This document shows, in pieces, positions 1 to 8,645 of a DNA stretch of 64,000 bases. Within the stretch, counting starts at the first letter, position 1. Every line of letters starts with the position of its first letter. The stretch covers positions 170,550 to 234,549 of the forward strand of contig CAWFET010000001.1 in the NCBI GenBank assembly GCA_963815045.1. The letters run 5' to 3'. The notes under the pieces were generated by a model. That model saw only the letters and a list, made by a program, of their open reading frames with translations, was not told where the DNA came from and did not search any database. The translations under genes were made by a program, and so were the position numbers. This DNA comes from DASUPK01 sp963815045 (lineage in GTDB: Bacteria > Actinomycetota > Thermoleophilia > Solirubrobacterales > 70-9).

Positions 1-351
1 TCGTGCTCGATGGGCGGCCGACGTGTGCGGATGCAGCCGAATGCGGTTGATGACCGGGGTCACCTGCTCAGTCCCGCTCGAGACCACGCGACCCGAGTCG
101 ATGATCTCCAACCGCAGGCGTCGCGCTCCCTCGATCAGCCGGGTGACGATCATCTGCGCCCGGGTCGCGCCGGCGGGGACGCGGGAGATCCGCTGGCAGT
201 GCTGGGCGTGAGGCCCGAGAAACACGCTCGGGTAGACGGGCTCGACGGTGTTCGTCCCGGCCCTGACCGGGTTGGAGCCCAGGGCGAATGCGATTACCGC
301 CGCCGCGATCAGGATCACTCCCGCGGCCCCGGCGACCAGGCGGCGCCTCAT
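1..351 (-). CDS. N-terminal part of an unknown membrane-anchored protein (runs off the window)
   Basis: The reverse strand has an ATG at 351, 3 bases after the TAG of the upstream glycosyltransferase gene, and stays open to the window edge, giving about 117 residues. The protein starts with Arg-rich residues, followed by one hydrophobic segment (about residues 5-25, rich in Ala, Val, Ile and Leu) that could be a signal anchor. The rest is soluble and would lie outside the membrane. No family was recognised. The close spacing suggests it is co-transcribed with the GT2 gene, so a role in the same surface-glycan process is an inference from position only. Confidence 0.6.
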   Translation of the reverse strand, partial: MRRRLVAGAAGVILIAAAVIAFALGSNPVRAGTNTVEPVYPSVFLGPHAQHCQRISRVPAGATRAQMIVTRLIEGARRLRLEIIDSGRVVSSGTEQVTPVINRIRLHPHTSAAHRAR

Positions 352-354
352 CGT

Positions 355-1530
355 CTACTCGGGTCGCCGCAGGCCAATTATCGAGAGCAGGAACGAGGTG
401 AAGAACACCTGGGCACCGACCGTGACGAGGGTGGCCGCGAGGACGGCGAGCTGTCCCTCCGCGAGGCTGCCGAAGCCGTTGTCGATCCACATGCCGAGCA
501 GGACACTGCCCGAGATGAGCCCCGCGAGCGCGATCCCTCCGCCGATCAGCAGCCCGTGCTCGAGCCTGTAGCGCTCCCGCATTCGCCCGAACCAGTCGTC
601 CTGCTCCCCCATGAAGTAGACGCCGTACGCCCGCGCGCACAGTCCCAGCGCGAGCAGCTGCACCCCGAGGACGACGAGAAGCGAGCCCCCGATCTCCGCA
701 TGGATGCCCCAGTCCCGGCCGAGGATCGAGACGCCGGTCAGGACGATCGCCATGATCAGCGCCCCGGCGGCCACCATGACCGTGCCGGGGATCAGGAAGA
801 GATGCCGGGGGCTGTGGATCAGCAGGAAGCGGAGATGCCGCCACCCGTCGCTCCAGGTCGAGAGCTTCGACTCGCCCTGGCGCGGGTGGTACTCGATCGG
901 GAACTGGCGGATGTCGAGGCCGGCCTTGGCGGCCTTGATCACCATCTCCGAGGCGAGCTCCATCCCGGTGGTCCGCAGGTCGAGTCGCGGCAGGACATCG
1001 CGGCGCACCGCTCGCATCCCGCAGTGCGCGTCCTTCACGTCGGTGTCGAAGAGGCGATTGAGCAGCCCCGTCAGGACCGGGTTTCCGACGTGACGGTGCA
1101 GCCAGGGCATCGCGCCGGGCTGGATGCTCTGCATGCGGTCGCCCAGGACCATGTCGCCGCCGTCCTCGAGCGCGGCGACGAAGCGGGGCAGCTCGTTGGC
1201 GTCGTAGGTCATATCGGCGTCGAGCATCACGATGTAGCGGCCCCGCGCGGCGGCGAGGCCGGCGAGATAGGCGTTGCCGTAGCCGCGCTGCGGCTGGACC
1301 ACGACTCGCGCGCCGGCGCCGGCGGCGAGGTCACCGCTGCCGTCGGTGGAGCCGTTGTCGACCACCAGGACCTCGCCCCGGTAGCCGCCCTCGTCGAGCG
1401 CCGTGCGCGCTGCCCGCACGCACTCCTCGATCGACTCGGCCTCGTTCAGGCAGGGGATGACGACCGACACTTCAAGAGTCGAGGAATCCGCCTGCCGCTC
1501 GGCGATTTCAGGTACTGAGATGCCGCTCAT
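355..1530 (-). CDS. GT2 glycosyltransferase with C-terminal membrane domain (dolichol-P-mannose synthase-like)
   Basis: 391 residues. The N-terminal GT-A domain shows the family 2 landmarks: VVIPCLNEAES (about 23-33), VVDNGSTDGS (about 56-65) and a DAD metal-binding motif at about 104-106. After about residue 225 come roughly four hydrophobic segments. This is the layout of polyprenyl-phosphate sugar synthases and GtrB-like enzymes that transfer a hexose from a nucleotide sugar to a lipid carrier on the inner membrane face. It is followed after 3 bases by the unknown membrane protein at the window edge. The donor sugar cannot be read from sequence. The family call is firm; the lipid-carrier role is inferred from the membrane domain. 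Confidence 0.85.
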   Translation of the reverse strand: MSGISVPEIAERQADSSTLEVSVVIPCLNEAESIEECVRAARTALDEGGYRGEVLVVDNGSTDGSGDLAAGAGARVVVQPQRGYGNAYLAGLAAARGRYIVMLDADMTYDANELPRFVAALEDGGDMVLGDRMQSIQPGAMPWLHRHVGNPVLTGLLNRLFDTDVKDAHCGMRAVRRDVLPRLDLRTTGMELASEMVIKAAKAGLDIRQFPIEYHPRQGESKLSTWSDGWRHLRFLLIHSPRHLFLIPGTVMVAAGALIMAIVLTGVSILGRDWGIHAEIGGSLLVVLGVQLLALGLCARAYGVYFMGEQDDWFGRMRERYRLEHGLLIGGGIALAGLISGSVLLGMWIDNGFGSLAEGQLAVLAATLVTVGAQVFFTSFLLSIIGLRRPE

Positions 1531-1590
1531 CGCTGCCTCCGCCGGGAGTCTAGGGCGCTGATTCGGCTATGGCACGGATAGATTGGCCCG

Positions 1591-2553
1591 ATGACCGACC
1601 GGTCGCCAAGCCACTGCAAGCTCTGCGAGCTCGAGGACTTCGCCGACCCCGAGCTACGGGAGCTGATTCGCGACGTCTACTCCTCGGATCGCGAGCACTT
1701 CGGCGATCCGGAGTTCCCGTCGGGGCGCGAATACCGCAAGTACTGGGAGGTCGCCATGACCCTCCGGGCGTTCCGCTCGCTCGGTGTGCTCCGCGATGAC
1801 GCCAGGGTTCTCGGCGTCGGCGCCGGCCGCGAGGCGACGGTCTACTGGCTCACCCGGCACGTCGGCGAGGTCGTCGCAACCGACCTCTACCGGACCGAGG
1901 ACAACTGGTCCGGCAGCGACTCGAGCGCCGACATGCTCACGGACCCCGGGCGCTACTGGGACGAGGAGTGGAATCCGGAGCGCCTCACCGTCAAGCACAT
2001 GGACGCGCTCGACCTCTCCTTCGAGGACGAGTCATTCGACGCGATCTTCTCGTCGAGCTCGATTGAGCACTTCGGCGACTTCCCGGATGTCCGCCGCGCC
2101 GTGGAGGAGATGCACCGCGTCCTGCGGCCGGGCGGGATCCTCGCGCTGGCGACCGAGTTCCGGCTCGAGGGCGATCACATCGGCTATCCGGGATTGCTTC
2201 GCTTCGACGAGCCGGAGCTGCGCGCGCTGCTGCTCGACGGTCTCTGGTGGGATCCCGCCACGCCGATGAGCCTGCGGATCTCCGACGAGACGCGGGCGAT
2301 GGCCGTCGAGATGAGCGATGCGATCGCGGATCAGGAGGCGGGCATCCGGGGCTGGAGCCGCTATCCGCACCTGGTCCTCCGGCACGAGCAGTTCCTCTGG
2401 ACCAGCGTCCACGTCGCCCTGGTCAAATCCGGGCTGAGCTCGGCGGAGTGGCGGCAGCGCTCGCCGGAGCTGCCGCCGACGGTCTCGGTGGGCGAGAAGA
2501 TGAAGAGGCGGGCGTATCCGCTGGTGGAGAGAGCCCGGAGGCTTCGCCGTTAG
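1591..2553 (+). CDS. Class I SAM-dependent methyltransferase
   Basis: 320 residues. Motif I (VLGVGAGREATVYWL) lies at about 73-87, an acidic residue ends the next strand (ATDLY), and the motif IV/post-IV region reads FDAIFSSSSIEHFGD followed by LRPGGILALATEF. This is the Methyltransf_11 pattern. The acceptor is unknown. The ATG at 1591 is the only good start before motif I. The gene sits between polysaccharide genes on the opposite strand and is followed after 4 bases by a small SnoaL-like gene, so the two probably share a transcript. Sugar or lipid methylation is possible but not shown. Confidence 0.85.
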   Translation: MTDRSPSHCKLCELEDFADPELRELIRDVYSSDREHFGDPEFPSGREYRKYWEVAMTLRAFRSLGVLRDDARVLGVGAGREATVYWLTRHVGEVVATDLYRTEDNWSGSDSSADMLTDPGRYWDEEWNPERLTVKHMDALDLSFEDESFDAIFSSSSIEHFGDFPDVRRAVEEMHRVLRPGGILALATEFRLEGDHIGYPGLLRFDEPELRALLLDGLWWDPATPMSLRISDETRAMAVEMSDAIADQEAGIRGWSRYPHLVLRHEQFLWTSVHVALVKSGLSSAEWRQRSPELPPTVSVGEKMKRRAYPLVERARRLRR

Positions 2554-2557
2554 CGCG

Positions 2558-2959
2558 ATGTCGGACGAAAACCTCAGGTTCGTGCTCGACGGCTATGCCC
2601 GCTTCAACGCCGGGGAGAAGGTGGCGGAGCTGTGGTTCTTCACTCCCGATGCCGAGTACCACGCCGCCCGCGAGGATCCGGACGCCGCCGTCCATCGCGG
2701 AATCGACGCGGTCAGGCGACAGTACGCCCGTTGGGTCGACGCGTATCCGGATCTCACCGTCGAGCCGCTGGAGGCGAAGGGAAACGGCGACAAGGTGTTC
2801 CTCTGGGTGCGCTTCAGCGGCCATGGAGAGGAGAGTCGGGCTCCGGCGGAGATGGAGCTGGCGCACGTGATCACGATGCGGGATGGCAGGGCCGCCCGCG
2901 TCGAGGAGTACTTCGATAGGGCCGAGGCCCTGGAAGCTGCCGGCCTCGGATCAGGCTGA
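2558..2959 (+). CDS. SnoaL-like/NTF2-fold small protein
   Basis: 133 residues. It shows the NTF2-fold pattern of the SnoaL-like group: an N-terminal helix (LDGYARFNAGEK), FFTPDAEYHA, a conserved region around GIDAVRRQYARW and YPDLTVEPLEA, then alternating strands ending in MRDGRAARVEEYFD. Members act as small isomerases or hydrolases or have no known activity, so no substrate is assigned. It starts 4 bases after the methyltransferase gene and its 3' end overlaps the convergent gmd gene by 9 bases. Confidence 0.8.
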   Translation: MSDENLRFVLDGYARFNAGEKVAELWFFTPDAEYHAAREDPDAAVHRGIDAVRRQYARWVDAYPDLTVEPLEAKGNGDKVFLWVRFSGHGEESRAPAEMELAHVITMRDGRAARVEEYFDRAEALEAAGLGSG

Positions 2960-3916
2960 GGCGCCGAGCGCGTCCAGCTCTGCCCTGACCATCAGCTCGA
3001 CCACCTCCTCGAAGGAGACCTTGGCCTCCCAGCCGAGCACCTCCCTCGCCTTGGTCGGGTCGGCGACGACCTCCTCGATGTCCGCCGGCCGGACGAGGTC
3101 CTGGTCGATTCGCACGTGGTCCTCGCGCCGCAGGTCGACGCAGGCGAACGCCGCCTCGACGAAGTCATCGACCGAGTGGGCGGTGCCGGTCCCGATCACG
3201 AAGTCCGTGGGCTGCTCCTGCTGGAGCATCAGCCACATCGCCTCGACGTACTCTTTGGCGTAGCCCCAGTCGCGGCGCGCCTCGAGATTGCCGAGGACGA
3301 GCTCGTCCGCGAGCCCGAGCTTGATCCGCGCGACGCCCTGGCTGATCCGGCGGGTGACGAAGGACTCGCCCCGCCGGGGGCTCTCGTGGTTGAAGAGGAT
3401 CCCGGAGCTCGTGTAGAGCCCGAAGCTCTCGCGGTAGTTGATGGTGATGAAGTGGCCGTACACCTTGGCGACCCCGTACGGGCTGCGGGGGTAGAACGGC
3501 GTGCTCTCGCTCTGCGGGGTCTCGCGGGCGCGGCCGAACATCTCCGAGGAGGAGGCCTGGTAGAAGCGCGCCTCCGGGCAGACCTCGCGGATGCCCTCGA
3601 GCAGCCTGGTCACCCCGACCGCGGTGTACTCGGCGGTCGCGACGGCCAGCCGCCACGACTCCGCCACCGAGGACATGGCGGCCAGGTTGTAGACCTCGTC
3701 CGGCTGCGATTGCCGCAGCACGTCGACGAGGGAGGACTCGTCGAGGAGATCGCCGGAGTGGAGGCTGAGCCGCTCGACGATCGCCTCGAGCCGCTCGAAG
3801 CGGCGGTCGGTGGAGCCATGGACAAGGCCGTGAACCTCGTAGCCCTTCTCGAGCAGCAGCTCCGCCAGGTAGCTCCCGTCCTGCCCGCTGATGCCCGTGA
3901 TCAGCGCGCGCTTCAC
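2951..3916 (-). CDS. gmd: GDP-mannose 4,6-dehydratase
   Basis: 321 residues from a GTG start that overlaps the stop of the upstream glycosyltransferase (GTGA). An extended SDR: it begins with the NADP-binding TGISGQDGSYLAELL (G8-x2-G11-x2-G14), has SSSEMFG at about 122-128 and the catalytic YGVAK (Tyr147, Lys151). The GISGQDG signature and HESPRRGESFVTRRI are typical of GMD. It makes GDP-4-keto-6-deoxymannose, the precursor of GDP-fucose, GDP-rhamnose and others. A GDP-fucose synthase-like gene lies at 8646-9617, so GDP-L-fucose is the likely end product. The open frame extends further upstream, but that part is a shadow of the GT4 gene. Confidence 0.93.
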   Translation of the reverse strand: MKRALITGISGQDGSYLAELLLEKGYEVHGLVHGSTDRRFERLEAIVERLSLHSGDLLDESSLVDVLRQSQPDEVYNLAAMSSVAESWRLAVATAEYTAVGVTRLLEGIREVCPEARFYQASSSEMFGRARETPQSESTPFYPRSPYGVAKVYGHFITINYRESFGLYTSSGILFNHESPRRGESFVTRRISQGVARIKLGLADELVLGNLEARRDWGYAKEYVEAMWLMLQQEQPTDFVIGTGTAHSVDDFVEAAFACVDLRREDHVRIDQDLVRPADIEEVVADPTKAREVLGWEAKVSFEEVVELMVRAELDALGASA

Positions 3917-5106
3917 GGGACCGCGAGCTCCACGCGCTCGAAGGGCATCTCGAGCGCCCGCTCGTAGCCGTCGAGCGTCCGCTCCGCCACCCGCTTCCAG
4001 GTGTGGAGGGCGACCCGCCGGCGGGAGCGCTCGCGCAGGGCGTCGAGCTTCCCGGGCGTCTGGAGTGCGTCGAGGATGCAGCGGGCGATGTCGCCCGGGT
4101 CGGTCGGATCGAAGGTCGCGTCGAGGTCGCCGAGGAGCTCCGGCATCGCGGAGGTGTTGCTCGACGCGACCGGGGCGTCGCAGGTCATCGCCTCGAGGAT
4201 GGGCAGGCCCGCGCCCTCGTACAGGGAGGGGAAGACGAAGAGCTCGCAGCTGCGGTAGAGCGCGGCCAGGACGCGATCGGAGACGAAGCCGGTGAGCAGC
4301 AGGTTGCGGGACTCGATGCCGAGGCGGCGGGCGAAGATCCGCAGGGTGAAGCGCAGGTGGTGGGCGAGCTTGCAGGCGATGACGAGCTGGTGGGCGTCGC
4401 GCACCTCCTGGGGCAGCTCGGCGTAGCCGCGGATGGCGCCCTCGAGGTTCTTGCGGTAATCGACGCCGCCGACGTAGAGCAGGAAGCCGGGGCGGACCTT
4501 CGGCAGCTCCGCACGCAGGATCGAGTCCGCGTCCCCGCGCGTGGCGACCAGTGAAGAGAACCGGTCCGAGACGCCCGAGTCGATCACCGTGATCCGCTCC
4601 TCCGGCACGTTCAGGTGCTCCATCGCGTCGTCGGCCGTCTGCTGGGAGATGGTCAGGATCTGCTGCGCGGAGCCGAGCAGGCCCAGGCGCGCGATCCAGG
4701 CCGTCGCCATGTACCCCCAATCCGCGTTGTAGCGCTCCCGCATGATCAGCGGGATCAGGTCGTACAGGGTGATCACGAGGCGCGAATCGCGGCTCCAGCG
4801 CGGCCAGATCTCCTCGAGGTCGAGCTCGGCCTCGAACGGCGACATCACGTGGTAGAGCGGCGGAACGCCGCCGGCGGGCCCGCGGTCGCGCGTCTGCCAG
4901 GCCGACTTGCCGGAGTCGCGGAGCGGCTCGGCCGTCGGGGGCACCGGCACGTCGGGGCTGAGCCCGATCCCGCCGATGGTCTCGGGAGCGAGCTCCAGCA
5001 GGGCCCGGGCGTGCTCGGTCACATAGCGGGCGATGCCGCGCTCGGCGTGGCCGACGCTCTGGGTCCCGCGAGCGTCGAGCCAGACGGACCCCGGATCGAG
5101 CTTCAT
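3913..5106 (-). CDS. GT4 glycosyltransferase
   Basis: 397 residues. It starts with WLDARGTQSVGHAERGIARY, a common start of GT4 enzymes with an RGIARY-type loop. The C-terminal Rossmann domain carries LLYVGGVDYRKNLEGAI and the nucleotide-sugar motif FPSLYEGAGLPILEAM (E-x7-E). It is a retaining GT-B enzyme, likely cytoplasmic and peripheral to the membrane. It overlaps gmd by 4 bases and follows the small coiled-coil gene after 1 base. Donor and acceptor are unknown; GDP-mannose or GDP-fucose is suggested by the neighbours only. Confidence 0.88.
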   Translation of the reverse strand: MKLDPGSVWLDARGTQSVGHAERGIARYVTEHARALLELAPETIGGIGLSPDVPVPPTAEPLRDSGKSAWQTRDRGPAGGVPPLYHVMSPFEAELDLEEIWPRWSRDSRLVITLYDLIPLIMRERYNADWGYMATAWIARLGLLGSAQQILTISQQTADDAMEHLNVPEERITVIDSGVSDRFSSLVATRGDADSILRAELPKVRPGFLLYVGGVDYRKNLEGAIRGYAELPQEVRDAHQLVIACKLAHHLRFTLRIFARRLGIESRNLLLTGFVSDRVLAALYRSCELFVFPSLYEGAGLPILEAMTCDAPVASSNTSAMPELLGDLDATFDPTDPGDIARCILDALQTPGKLDALRERSRRRVALHTWKRVAERTLDGYERALEMPFERVELAVP

Positions 5107-5107
5107 G

Positions 5108-5431
5108 TCAGCCGGCGTGGGGACGGGCCTCGAGGGGCTCGTCGTCCTCGTCGCCGGAGCGCTCGCGGCGCTCGATCAGCTCGCGCAGGGCGACGAGCTC
5201 GCGCTCGATCGCGGCCAGGCGCGCGTCGAGCGCGCGGACCTCCCCACCCAGGTGCGTCATCGCCTCGACCGAGGCCGACCCGAGCCGCTCGGTCTGCTGG
5301 TCGATGTGCTGCAGGCGGTCCCGGAAGACGACCTGGTTGAACGTGCTGAGCATCCGGCGCAGAGCAGAGAGCAGCCCCACCAGCGCGCGCTGGAGCACGG
5401 AGACTGCGCCCTTGTCGGATCCGGTGTCCAT
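5108..5431 (-). CDS. Small coiled-coil protein in the glycosyltransferase operon
   Basis: 107 residues from the ATG at 5431, chosen because it falls 19 bases after the upstream GT4 stop; longer frames overlap that gene. A short amphipathic N-terminal region (LQRALVGLLSALRRML) is followed by a heptad-like stretch (about 40-85) rich in Leu, Arg and Glu (LDARLAAIERELVALRELI), then an acidic tail. No family was recognised. Similar small coiled-coil proteins occur in polysaccharide operons, sometimes next to methyltransferases or glycosyltransferases, so a scaffold role is possible but speculative. Confidence 0.65.
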   Translation of the reverse strand: MDTGSDKGAVSVLQRALVGLLSALRRMLSTFNQVVFRDRLQHIDQQTERLGSASVEAMTHLGGEVRALDARLAAIERELVALRELIERRERSGDEDDEPLEARPHAG

Positions 5432-5450
5432 GTCGCGAAAAGGCCTGCGT

Positions 5451-6683
5451 TCAGGCGGGAGGCGGAGCCGCCAGAAGGATACGGTCTTCCTCTGCAAGGC
5501 TCCGCCCGCCGATCCGGCGGTAGTGGGCGCGGAAGAGGCGCGCGGTCTTCTCCCAGCTGAAGAGCTCGTCGCGCTGACGGCCTCGGTTGGCCAGATCCCG
5601 CCGCAGGGCCTCGTCGGTCCAGATCCGCTGCGTCGCATCCGCGATCTGCTCAGTGCTCTCCGGGTCGAAGATCAGACCGGCGTCGCCGACCAGGTCGGGC
5701 AGGCCGGTGGCCGACGAGGAGGCGACCGGAAGTCCGGCCGAGAAGGCCTCGCAGACCGGGAGCCCCCAGCCCTCGAAGCGGCTGGGGAACACGAGTGCCG
5801 TGGCGAGCTGGTAGAGGGCGCGGAGCTCCTTCGTGCTGACGAACCCGGGGAAGATCGCCGCGGTCTCGAGGCCGAGGTCGCGGGCGCGGGCCTGGACCCG
5901 ATCAAACTCGCGAGCCGCGCCCCCCGAGCAGACCAATGGGATCGCTTCGCCCGTCCGCTCACGGATCAATGCGAGCGCCTCGAGCAGCGCCTCATGGTTC
6001 TTGTGCGGCCAGGGCTTCGCCGGGTAGAGCAGGAAGTCGGGCGGCAGCTCGAGCCGCCCGCGGATCTCCTCCAGGTCCTCGGCGCTGGGCGCCGGGTACT
6101 CCGGCAGGACCGACGCTCCCGGCACGACCCAGACCTTCTCCTCCGGCAGGTCGTAGCTCTCGATGAAGTCGCGGCGGCCCCAGGAGGTCATCGCCACGAC
6201 CGCCTTCGCGCGTTCGCAGTGGGTGCGGTAGATCATCTCCCTCCGCTCGTAGGCCCAGTGCGAGAAGTTCTCGGGCAGGTGGACGTGCTGGAGGTCATGC
6301 GGTTGGTAGAGGCTCGGCACGTCGGTGGCGAAGGCGTCCTGAAAGGGGAAGTGGATGACGTCGATGCCCTCCTCCTCGACGGTCCCGTCGGAGTCGCGAA
6401 CCGAGTGACGGGCCCCGATCACGGGTTGGCGCTCCCGCAGGGCCTGCCTGACGGCGCGCGCCTTCCGCCGCGTATATCCGAGCCGGGGGTGAAGCGGGCG
6501 GCACGGACCCTCCATGTACGGGAGCAGCCATTGCTCGTGCTCGGGGTAGGTCAGGAAGAGGAACTCCTCGTCGCCGTCGGGGAGCCTTGACAGGCCGGAG
6601 GCGACGCCGATCACGACCTGCTCCACACCGCCGAATCTCCCGGTGTCGATGCGGGCATCGATGCAGACTCGCAGCGCGCTCAT
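5451..6683 (-). CDS. GT4 glycosyltransferase
   Basis: 410 residues from the ATG at 6683 (MSALRVCIDARIDTGRFGG); an in-frame ATG at 6701 would add 6 residues with no sign of function. The N-terminal acceptor domain has the glycine loop TGRFGGVEQVVIG. The C-terminal domain has LLYPAKPWPHKNHEALLEA and FPSRFEGWGLPVCEAF (E-x7-E), the GT4 signature. It is divergent from the GT2 gene starting at 6711, so the short gap 6684-6710 must lie within or next to both promoters. It heads the minus-strand run GT4, coiled coil, GT4, gmd. Confidence 0.88.
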   Translation of the reverse strand: MSALRVCIDARIDTGRFGGVEQVVIGVASGLSRLPDGDEEFLFLTYPEHEQWLLPYMEGPCRPLHPRLGYTRRKARAVRQALRERQPVIGARHSVRDSDGTVEEEGIDVIHFPFQDAFATDVPSLYQPHDLQHVHLPENFSHWAYERREMIYRTHCERAKAVVAMTSWGRRDFIESYDLPEEKVWVVPGASVLPEYPAPSAEDLEEIRGRLELPPDFLLYPAKPWPHKNHEALLEALALIRERTGEAIPLVCSGGAAREFDRVQARARDLGLETAAIFPGFVSTKELRALYQLATALVFPSRFEGWGLPVCEAFSAGLPVASSSATGLPDLVGDAGLIFDPESTEQIADATQRIWTDEALRRDLANRGRQRDELFSWEKTARLFRAHYRRIGGRSLAEEDRILLAAPPPA

Positions 6684-6710
6684 CCGCGCCCCGCTATACA
6701 CGCCGACGAC

Positions 6711-7715
6711 ATGGCCGCCTCCGAGCCGAAGGTCTCGATCGTGATCCCGAACCGCGACGGCGCGACGCCGCGCGAAGGGCTGACGTTCCTCGACATGGTC
6801 CGGGACACCCTGGCCGAGCAGAGTTTCCGCGACTTCGAGGTGATCGTCGTGGACAACGGCTCCTCCGACGGCTCGGTCACCCAGCTGCGGGAGCGCTGGC
6901 CCGACGCCACCCTCATCGAGCTCGGCGAGAACCGCGGCTTCTCGGGCGCCGTCAACCCCGGCATCTCCGCAGCCAGGGGTCCGTACGTGGCTCTGCTCAA
7001 CACCGACATCGAGCTCTCACCGGACTGGCTCGATCTGCTGGTCTCCGAGCTCGACCGCGACCCGCGACTCGGTTTCGTCACGGGCAAGATCATGCGGTTC
7101 GACGATCGGGATGTGATCGAGCAGGCGGGACATGACTTCTACACGTGCGGCCGGTTCGAGCCCCGCGGGCTCGACGAGCGCGATGAGGGACAGTACGACG
7201 AACGGCGGGCGACGCCGGTCGTCTCGGCCGCCGCGGCGCTCTACCGCCGGGCGGCACTGGAGGAGGCCGGCCGGTTCGACGAGGACTACTTCCTCTACTG
7301 CGAGGACGGAGACGTGTGCCTGAGGATGCTGCTGCTCGGCTACTCGGGCCTCTATGTGCCCGAACCGAAGGCGTTCCACGTCCGGGGCGGGACCGTCGGG
7401 CCGGCGACCGACCTGCCGCGCTTCTATCTGGTGCGGAACGGCCTGATCACGCTGCTCAAGGACATGCCGGCCTCGGTGCTGCTGCGGGCGATGCCGAAGA
7501 TCGCTCTCTACAACTGGGGAGCGCTGATGGCCGGGCGACGGGAGGGCTACGCCCGCCGGGTCCTGAGCGCCTTCGCCTCGTTCGTGCGGATGATCCCCGG
7601 GACCCTGCGAAAGCGGCGGCGGGTCCAGCGCGGCAGGGCCGTGGCCCCGCCGGCCTTCTCGGAGCAACTGAGCACGGGCTATCCGTTTCCGAGCCGGATC
7701 GGGCGGCTGCTCTGA
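6711..7715 (+). CDS. GT2 glycosyltransferase (rhamnosyltransferase-like)
   Basis: 334 residues. GT-A motifs in order: VSIVIPNRDG (about 8-17), VVDNGSSDGSV, GENRGFSGAVNPGI, and LLNTDIELSPDWL, where the NTD triplet is the metal-binding DxD equivalent. The later FDEDYFLYCEDGDVCLRM contains the ED motif of rhamnosyltransferase-type GT2 enzymes. The C-terminal 90 residues are basic and amphipathic, fitting membrane association. Its stop overlaps the start of the next gene by one base (TGATG), so they are translationally coupled. Confidence 0.88.
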   Translation: MAASEPKVSIVIPNRDGATPREGLTFLDMVRDTLAEQSFRDFEVIVVDNGSSDGSVTQLRERWPDATLIELGENRGFSGAVNPGISAARGPYVALLNTDIELSPDWLDLLVSELDRDPRLGFVTGKIMRFDDRDVIEQAGHDFYTCGRFEPRGLDERDEGQYDERRATPVVSAAAALYRRAALEEAGRFDEDYFLYCEDGDVCLRMLLLGYSGLYVPEPKAFHVRGGTVGPATDLPRFYLVRNGLITLLKDMPASVLLRAMPKIALYNWGALMAGRREGYARRVLSAFASFVRMIPGTLRKRRRVQRGRAVAPPAFSEQLSTGYPFPSRIGRLL

Positions 7716-8636
7716 TGGACACGGCAGTGGCCCTGCTGCTCTTTCGCCGCCCCGAGGAGACGGCGCGGGTCTTCGAGCGGATCCGCGAGGCGCGCCCGAG
7801 CCGGCTGTTCCTGATCGCCGACGGGCCGCGGCCCGGCAACGAGGAGGATGCCCGGGGATGCGAGGAGGCCCGCGCGGTGGTGGAGCGGGTCGACTGGCCC
7901 TGCGACGTGGTGCGGGACTTCGCCGAGGAGAACCTCGGCCTGAAGAGGCGGATTCCCAGCGGGCTCGACCGGGTCTTCTCCGAGGTCGAGGAGGCGATCG
8001 TGCTCGAGGACGACTGCCTTCCCCATCCGAGCTTCTTCCCCTACTGCGCGGAGCTCCTTGACCGCTACCGCGACGACGAGCGCATCGTGCACATCACCGG
8101 GAGCCAGCTCCTGCGCATTCCCCCGGCGGAGGCCAGCTACCACTTCTCCCGCTACCCGCATGTCTGGGGATGGGCGAGCTGGCGGCGGGCCTGGGACCTC
8201 TACGACGTCGACCTGGCCGACTGGCATGCCGACGACGAGGCGGAGCGGACGGCGCGGCTGCGCCGGATGTTCGAAGAGGAGGACGAGCAGGCGCTTCTGG
8301 GGCTGGGTCTGGGACCACTCGCCGGAGATCGACAACTGGGACGCTCAGTGGAGCTACGTCGGGCTGAGCCGCGGGCTGCTCAGCGTCAATCCGAATCGCA
8401 ACCTGATCTCCAACATCGGCTTCAGCGAGGACGCGACGAACGCGATCGCTGACCCGCTCGGCATCGCGGCCCGGCCGCTCGAGGGGACCGAGTTTCCGCT
8501 CGAGCATCCGGCTGAGGTGAGCCGGGACGTGGAGGCCGACGCGCTCGCCTCGAAGTTCTTTCGCCGCCCGGCGCCGCCGCTGCTCGGCCGCATCGTGGAG
8601 CGTCTGCGTGCGTTGCGAGCGGGGGTCGGCCGCTAG
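7715..8636 (+). CDS. GT2-like (hemolytic-factor HlpA-type) protein, split by a single-base frameshift
   Basis: The ATG at 7715 overlaps the previous stop. The first part (about 190 residues) shows LLFRRPEETARVFERIR, FLIADGPRPG and VLEDDCLPHPSFF, the pattern of nucleotide-diphospho-sugar transferase-fold proteins annotated HlpA-like. Near 8288-8293 the frame is lost: reading one base later restores RFWGWVWDHSPEIDNWDAQW and then GLLSVNPNRNLISNIGF, which are conserved C-terminal motifs of the same family. So one extra base sits in gcaggcgc, or a true frameshift mutation does. The restored protein is about 307 residues. Given other indels in this sequence, an error is more likely than decay. Confidence 0.75.
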
Positions 8637-8645
8637 CCTTCGCCC

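Noticed and set aside
10..1518. Long open frame of about 500 codons on the plus strand
   Set aside because: It is a GC-bias shadow of the minus-strand GT2 gene, whose motifs are clear in its own frame.
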